NCBI RefSeq assembly: GCF_042242105.1
Contig: NC_092032.1
Location: 14,557,915-14,621,914 of the forward strand
DNA from: Pempheris klunzingeri
Taxonomy: Eukaryota > Chordata > Actinopteri > Acropomatiformes > Pempheridae
Direction: 5' to 3'
DNA length: 64,000 bases
Positions 58,301 to 64,000 of the stretch are shown here, in pieces; position 1 is the stretch's first letter; every line of letters begins with the position of its first letter. The position numbers and the translations under genes are program-made. Under the pieces are notes generated by a model that was not told where the DNA came from, searched no databases, and saw only the letters and a program-made list of their open reading frames with translations.

Positions 58301-60780
58301 AGAGACTGTCTGTGCATTCATGTGTGTATGCCAAATGTATTCATTGTCACTGTAGTAATCAGTCATTTAGTGCAGGGATTCAGTCGCTGACAGTTGTCAG
58401 AGGCCCAAAGTGCAGCCACAACCTGATCCTGCAGCTTTGCCCACCTCAACATCTGCCAAATCAAATCCTTGTTCACTGGGGATTCCCAGCTCTCTGTCCA
58501 AGTTTTAGTCACCACCCATCGACAGTAGTGGAAACGTTTCTTGAGCAGCTGCTTTGCTCCACTTTAAATACAAGAAGAAGTAGCATAGAGGCATTTTAAT
58601 AGTGGACATTTGGGACTGGCCTGAATGTCATCCTACTTTCATCCTTCTCTTTTTCCAGTTTTCTGGTGGTTATAATCTCTACTAAGACTGCAGGTTGGCC
58701 ACTGACCTGTACTGCATCAGGAAGATCAGTGTTGTTAGAGATTCAACAACAAATATGGATGTTGAGAAAAGGACCCTGTCATTTTTGTAGCTTCTCAACT
58801 CTCGAATCTGACAGTTTGTCCAATAACACGCTTGCTTCAAGCTGCATACCAATGCACTGACAGCAGCATATGCAGAGCATGAATAAAATATAAAAAGAGA
58901 ATGAATGCATTGTTTTTGATTACCTGTGGTTTGAGAAATGAAGTCAGACAAAGATTGTCCAGAAAGTCAGAAAAATCTGCTCTTCAGTCTGAAAAGCAAG
59001 AGGATATTATAGCTCAGAGTAAAAAGAGACAAAAACATGCAAACATCAGAATCCTAAAGCTCGTCTTTCTTTGTACAAATGTTCTGAAAATATGATGAAT
59101 GATCGTATCCTTTATATTGCATGTGCTTACATCAGAGCAGTGTGCATTTGACTGTTGTATGTCCTACGATTGGTTTCTTATGCTTACTGTATGTTAGTGA
59201 TGATTGAAATTTAAGCTAATTCAAGCATGCATTAATTGATGAACTCATCCTTAAAAGGTTGCATACGAATGCGTATTGTGTGTGTCAGATGTCTTTGCTG
59301 TATTTGGACGTCTAAGCATGTGAGTGAGTTTTGACGGCTGTAAACTTTAACTGTAGTGATGCAGATGTGTGATGCAGATGTGTGGGCGTGTATATCCCTG
59401 AGCCACACTGCTGAATGTTGAAACATCCTTCCTCTTTCCCTTCCCAGATACAACCTCTTCATCGTCTTGTACCCGCTGGGAGTCATTGGAGAGCTGCTCA
59501 CCATTTACGCTGCTCTGCCGTTCGTACGCAGATCTGGAATGTACTCCATGAGGCTCCCCAACTTGTATAACGTGTCGTTCGACTACTACTACTGCCTCAT
59601 CATCGTCATGCTGTCCTACATCCCACGTAAGGAGCGTTTTCGGTCCTACACAGCACTTTATGATAGAACATGTAGAGGAGGATGACCCACCCAAAAACCA
59701 GTCATCATGCTTGTGAAGTGTCACTTGCTGAGATCACTGACTATGATGTTGTCAGCCTCATATGTCATCATTATGACCAATGTTATGAGAAGAGAGCTAT
59801 TAACATTACACTGCAGACACCAACACTGACCGTAACCGTTAATCTCCAAGATTAAGTCCTGTCAGTGATTATTCTCGGTGTGGTCAGCAGGGCCACTTCA
59901 GAAAGGCTCTCCAGTGGGGATTCATCTGTGGACGTCACACTACTGGAGACTTTAGAGATAGCTTATCATGTCTGTGGAGCATTATAACAGCAGCTCAAAG
60001 GGTCTGAAAGAAAGACAACATTTTGGAGCTGAGGGTAGAATCCCACATGTCCTCTAAAATCTGCTGCACTGAAAGATTTTGCGATCTGTGTTGGTTTTCT
60101 TGCCACTCTCATATCTGTGCTTAAAACGTAACGCTGGAGCCAGGAGACTGTTATGTTGGCTTAGCATGAAAGCTGGAGATGGGGAGGATCACCGAGCATG
60201 GCTCTGTCTGAAGGTAGCAAAATATATCTGGTTTTATTCGGTAAATGTGTGTGAATGTGAAATTGTTATATACAACATATAACGTGGGCAGTATAATTCA
60301 AATTCCATGCAGAAAATACTCCTTTTAAGAGGCTGATAATAAATAAATGTGGTTGAGAAAGTTGCTATAGTTTGGGTTGTTGTATGTTGATTGAATTGCA
60401 CACATTTAAATACACATTCTTCTTCTTCTTATTATTATTATTATTATTATCATTCTTATTATTATTTCTTAGTCAGTGTACAGACATGAAGAGAGAGTTG
60501 TGTGACATCCAACAAAGGTCCCAAAAATATGAAACTGATGTTATATTTTATTCTAATTGAGGCTTTAAAATGTCGTAGTGGTGATAATCAGCTTCTGGAG
60601 TTACAGTAGTGGCCTCTTCCTCCCAAATCACCGACTGTAACATACAGAACAGTAATGGAAAGTGTCGGCTCAGTCCTGTTTGTGTTTTTTTCCCCAGTGT
60701 TTCCTCAGCTCTACTTCCACATGCTGCGGCAGAGGAGAAGGGTTCTTCACGGGGAGGTCATAGTGGAGAAGGACGACTAG
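52391..60780 (+). CDS. hacd1: hacd1, very-long-chain 3-hydroxyacyl-CoA dehydratase 1, complete coding region (7 exons, 242 aa)
   Basis: HACD1 (PTPLA) removes water from 3-hydroxyacyl-CoA, the third step of fatty acid elongation in the ER membrane; in mammals it matters most in muscle. Exons: 52391-52509, 56007-56124, 56226-56244, 56352-56440, 56766-56887, 59448-59626, 60698-60780, all GT-AG and in phase. The start (ACCATGGCG) has an ideal Kozak context and leads into a short acidic/basic N-terminus, then [15 protein letters not shown]. The catalytic Tyr164 and Glu171, seven residues apart in YPLGVIGE, are present. Residues such as [21 protein letters not shown] and VEKDD at the end distinguish it from HACD2. 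Exon 3 is only 19 nt. Residue 89 is Arg (GIVRTSV) where human has Pro. Confidence 0.96.
53740..53870. repeat. dispersed repeat family D copy in hacd1 intron 1
   Basis: Contains 'gaggacagaagtacagaagt' and 'taaaagtacttatttactat'. Degraded and non-coding. Confidence 0.35.
54327..54381. repeat. 22-bp near-perfect inverted repeat in hacd1 intron 1
   Basis: Arms 54327-54348 and 54360-54381 pair with one mismatch around an 11-nt loop. The arm contains TTTAATCCACTAGAGGTGA. It probably marks the junction or end of a mobile element. Confidence 0.9.
54780..54985. repeat. dispersed repeat fragment ('gcccgcgggcc' type) in hacd1 intron 1
   Basis: Contains 'cgggctgcagttggcccgcg' followed by 'gtagtttggacacccctgct', a sequence found at the ends of widespread transposon-derived repeats in vertebrate genomes. 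No ORF of interest. Confidence 0.5.
56226..56244 (+). other. hacd1: hacd1 micro-exon 3 (19 nt)
   Basis: Encodes VGHCAI plus the first base of Gly86. It has a clean acceptor (TGTCTTTCAG) and donor (G|GTATGT), and the flanking introns are about 100 nt each. It is required to keep frame and to complete the conserved HC-IGIV segment. Gene finders with a minimum exon size would miss it. Confidence 0.85.
60417..60475. repeat. TTC/TTA trinucleotide microsatellite in hacd1 intron 6
   Basis: A pyrimidine-rich (TTC)n run passing into (TTA)n, about 230 nt upstream of the last hacd1 exon. Confidence 0.85.
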
Positions 60781-63136
60781 ACAAGTCACCACCTCATGCT
60801 TTCGTTTGAGCCAGCCTGTCCCCGCACACCACCCTCACCTCCCCCACCTTCATGCCCACCTCATCTTTAGCACCATCGGCCGTTACATTCTTCACTGCAC
60901 GGGACCGGGAGAACCGCACGGATGACGACCTGTCTGACGAGAGCCGTAATAATCAGGAAGAAAGGAGTTCATCAGTACTGAGCAATAATAACTGATCCTA
61001 AGTTTTTCTGTACAGGATTAATTCCTATCCGAGTGGTAATATTGGAAACATGTTTACAGTCCCAGTGTTGCTGGAACTTGAGGCAGAAGCCTGACGTCGT
61101 GTCTCAGCACAGAGAAATCCTGAATCCTTTATTCACCCACCAGCCTTATCGCACCTTGTTGCACTGAAAATGATGAGCCATCACACAGTCACAGTCACAG
61201 CACCGCACCGCACCCACTTGTCTGAAGGAGAAAAAATGCAAATGAGAGGCTTCCAGGGAAATGTGAAATAAAACGTGGGAGGAAGATTGTAAGTTGTGTC
61301 TCCTCAGTTGCCCCCGCTTCATCCCCCAACCTACCCAATTGGCAGTTTTATTATTTTTAAGTGTATTCCACCGCAATGATTTTATACAGAAATAGTGAGG
61401 CTGAAACAAAACAAGGTTTCAAAAGAGAAAATATTCGTAGTTCTATCATACCTCAACAATAAATCTACATTTAGACAATATGCTGCTTCTTTTGTGTATG
61501 TTTTACCTTATGTGTAAATGATGCAATGTGAAATTGCAGTTAATAATAAGCATATTTCTTAATATAGTAATTTATTCACATATTGTATCACTTAGAGCAA
61601 GCACAGCTCAAACTTAACATTTTGTCTGCTTGGCTCAGCATTCTTATATGTTGCTTTGATGTTTACTATGTCAAATTAATTTACAAGAGTGCTTCTTAAA
61701 TGAAATTGAGTCTTCAAACAGCAGTGGCCTTTTCTATAGACTACAATTCAAAAAAAAAAATGTTTGAGCGCTCAGTCTGCAGTCGCTGTTGTGTTTGTCT
61801 TTTTAACCTAAAGGATCTCATGTCCATGTTGATAGAAAGGTTGTTAGATTCCCTCCTACTAAAGGTGCTATTGTAAGATCATTTCAATCTTCTGTGCAGC
61901 TGAAGGAGTGACTGTGACCGGAGTTGACCTGAAGTAAGAAAAACAGGATGTGAAATGATTGAGAGGAAATGTTAGTCAATGAACTGCATAGCCCACGGTT
62001 ATCTACGAAATTCAACATTTCTGCTTATGATCTGGGTTAGAGAGGAGAAAAACAACAAAAGTCAATGTCAAATCACTGTAAAAGTTATTTGTCAAGAAAA
62101 AAACACTATAAAATGTGAAAATACCTTTTTGTGCAAAATCAATAAACTAAATTCTACAATACTGTGGAGAGTTTTGTTCACACTGAGTCATACGCAGACA
62201 GATTAGCCGTCTGGTTCTAGATCTATTCATCTGGATGTAGAAAGAAGCCGACACATGCAAACATCTTGTGGGTTTTACATATTTATTTGAGTGTTTCCTT
62301 CATCTTTCATAGTGTTGCTTCAACTCAAGTGTTTTTTTTCTTAACAGGAAACAGTACCTGAGTGCAGAAAATGGCACATTTTATAATTGTAGTTAGGATC
62401 CACAGATATTCAGAAACATATGTACGTCTGTAATAGTGAAAAATAAATCTCATTATCACAAAATACTGCATCATACATAGAGTATTAAAACTGTAAACTC
62501 GCAGTCTTGAACTAAAACTCAAGCTGATTGTGACACTTTTCTGTATTCATGTGTAAATACTTCATTGGTTTCTACTCGTATAATTGGAAATGCTATGCAG
62601 ACATTCATGAGGGTAGATAACAGGCTCCTCAAAGATAGCATATCAGCGACATTATGTTTTTTGCGCATCATTTTGCACCTTTTCATTCTAAGACATACAT
62701 ATTGTGAAAAGCACTACGGTAAGTCCACTTGGCTTCATAGAATTTATAATTTCCTACAAAACTTGCATAATGAAATATACATTCAGATATTCAGTTGCAC
62801 ATGGAATACAGTTTGATAAAATGTATTTCAAATAACCATAAAAATATTTATATATATATAAAAATCAATTGGTGACTTGGTTCTTAAAAAAGTTGAAGTC
62901 CTCCATCTTTGATTGCCCTGCTGTATTGCACTTGCTGGTAAAGTTAGACTGGGTTCACTTTGGAGGAATAAGGCATCTCTTTGGCATCGGAGAGACGTTT
63001 GCTGCTGCAGCCCTGGGCTCATTTCAAAATTGTCCCATCGCTCTCTCCGTACGGACTCTCCATGTGCTCTGTCAGTGCACCAGTGCCACACGGGGGAAGT
63101 CTAGCTGCTCACTGCAAGCTCCCTTTCAAGACGTCG
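60781..63136. other. convergent 3' region between hacd1 and colec12
   Basis: The two genes converge, so this should be the two 3' UTRs plus spacer. A minus-strand AATAAA at 62282-62287 could end colec12. No other gene or clear repeat was recognised; the sequence is AT-rich. Confidence 0.5.
61458..61463 (+). other. candidate hacd1 polyadenylation signal
   Basis: AATAAA about 680 bp after the hacd1 stop codon; an earlier AATAAA lies near 61267. Either would give a 3' UTR of ordinary size. Confidence 0.45.
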
Positions 63137-63417
63137 CTACGACCCAGGCGATCTTGCTGCAGAAAAAGACACAGAATGGCATTAGGACACCTCTGAGGAA
63201 ATCATCATTCTCAAGATGTTTGTGGAGCAGGAAGAAAACAGTGGCATTTGGAAAGGCAGAAATAAACGTACAGGTCTCCATTTCCTTCTCACAGATGTAG
63301 CTTATGAGATCTTCACAGAAGAAATCATTCCATAATCCTTCATGGATGAGCCCGGCACAGTCTTCTCCCATTTCATGCCCATGGCCCCAGTTGTCAGGCT
63401 GACCTGATTTCCACTTT
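63137..63417 (-). CDS. colec12: colec12, collectin-12 (scavenger receptor with C-type lectin), 3' end only
   Basis: Collectin-12 (CL-P1/SRCL) is a type II membrane scavenger receptor with coiled-coil and collagen regions and a C-terminal galactose/Lewis-x-type lectin domain. Exon 63272-63417 encodes the second half of that domain: QPDNWGHGH, EDCAGLIHEG, LWNDFFCED and YICEKE. QPD is the galactose-type motif, and the long match to the COLEC12 end separates it from other QPD lectins. The last exon is probably 63137-63156 (strong acceptor, CTTTTTCTGCAG), giving an end of ...EMETSRSPGS; the donor is T|GTACGT. If the 115-nt intron is kept, the frame stays open to a stop at 63126. Upstream exons were not found between 63418 and 64000 and should lie to the right. 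Confidence 0.82.
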
Positions 63418-64000
63418 CTGCAGGCAAACAACAGGGGGCGATCACACATTAGATTTATGATATTTCATCAGTCTGGTGGAAAACCACAGCATGGAAGAAA
63501 GAATAAACTGCAGCAGGAATTGGAAGTTGGTGAGTTGGATCATCAGATTTCTTTGGCAGATTTTAACATTTTGATTCAGACCACCAGTGTGGATCTGTAA
63601 TCCTTTATTTGCAGTTTCTTAAGCTTTAATATTTGTCCTAATGTTGAATTCTTGCCTTTTGCTTTTATCGTCCTGTGTAAACAGAGCACCATAGAGAGTG
63701 AACTGCTCTGACTGGTCCACCCTAAATAAATCAAGGTTTATTAAATGTTAAAGTATTTGTTTTATTTGAAAGGGCAGTGGGAATATAGGAGTGGCGTTTT
63801 GCAATCAGGTCAAGCAATCAAAAGTTGAGATTTTCACAAGAATTTTCATATTTATTTGGTGTTGTTTCATGTAACTGAAAGCCTACCGGCTGTTATTATT
63901 ACTGGAAAGCAGTAGTTTGCACAGTTCTAAAACAAAATATCCATTCCAGAAACAGCACCTTCTTTCAGGCAGGATAAGACGTTCCCTATGACAGAGATAT

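Noticed and set aside
58297-58599. Plus-strand 100-codon frame in hacd1 intron 5
   Set aside because: Exons 5 and 6 of hacd1 join in phase without it, and the peptide resembles nothing known.
1-64000. Possibility of bacterial-type systems (operons, CRISPR, toxin-antitoxin) or tRNA/rRNA genes
   Set aside because: Split genes, splice sites and vertebrate families throughout; no spaced repeat arrays, and no tRNA or rRNA sequence was recognised by eye. A covariance-model scan would be needed to exclude small RNAs.

Overview
This is a stretch of a vertebrate nuclear genome, almost certainly from a teleost fish. Genes are split into many short exons with GT-AG (one GC-AG) introns, and introns are compact. 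Proteins match known vertebrate families along their whole length. The non-coding DNA is full of short dispersed repeats and microsatellites of the kind that is abundant in percomorph fishes. All exon borders were read by eye from reading frame, splice sites and intron phase; no transcript or database was available.

Layout, left to right. (1) About 1-18.4 kb, minus strand: the 5' part of cacnb2 (voltage-gated calcium channel beta-2 subunit). A distal first coding exon (17908-17991) joins exon 2 (16054-16146), and an alternative first exon at 6608-6655 encodes the Cys-Cys N-terminus of the beta-2a form. The shared downstream exons lie beyond the left edge. (2) 18.4-23.4 kb: intergenic, with a 0.3 kb TA/CA microsatellite, a possible solo LTR and older repeats. 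(3) 23.4-29.8 kb, minus: complete slc39a12 (ZIP12 zinc importer), 12 coding exons, 694 codons. (4) 29.8-32.4 kb: repeat-bearing spacer. (5) 32.4-44.8 kb, minus: complete mrc1 (macrophage mannose receptor), 30 coding exons, 1441 codons, with CysR, FnII, eight C-type lectin domains, a membrane segment and an endocytic tail. (6) 47.9-50.7 kb, minus: complete tmem236, 4 coding exons, 387 codons. (7) 52.4-60.8 kb, plus: complete hacd1 (3-hydroxyacyl-CoA dehydratase 1), 7 coding exons including a 19-nt micro-exon, 242 codons. (8) 63.1-63.4 kb, minus: the 3' end of colec12 (collectin-12), whose 5' part lies beyond the right edge.

The order hacd1 / tmem236 / mrc1 / slc39a12 / cacnb2, with hacd1 opposite to the rest, is the order and orientation known from human chromosome 10p12, so this is an ancestral vertebrate synteny block. 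Two differences stand out: STAM, which lies between HACD1 and TMEM236 in human, is not here, and colec12 (human 18p11) sits next to hacd1. The genes are neighbours by descent rather than partners in one pathway: calcium-channel trafficking, zinc uptake, glycan-binding endocytosis and scavenging (mrc1, colec12), an uncharacterised membrane protein and very-long-chain fatty acid elongation. I saw no new multi-gene system. The most useful leads are the alternative cacnb2 first exons, an intronic perfect hairpin in slc39a12, an in-frame retainable intron at the end of colec12 and a near-identical 133 bp duplication around mrc1.
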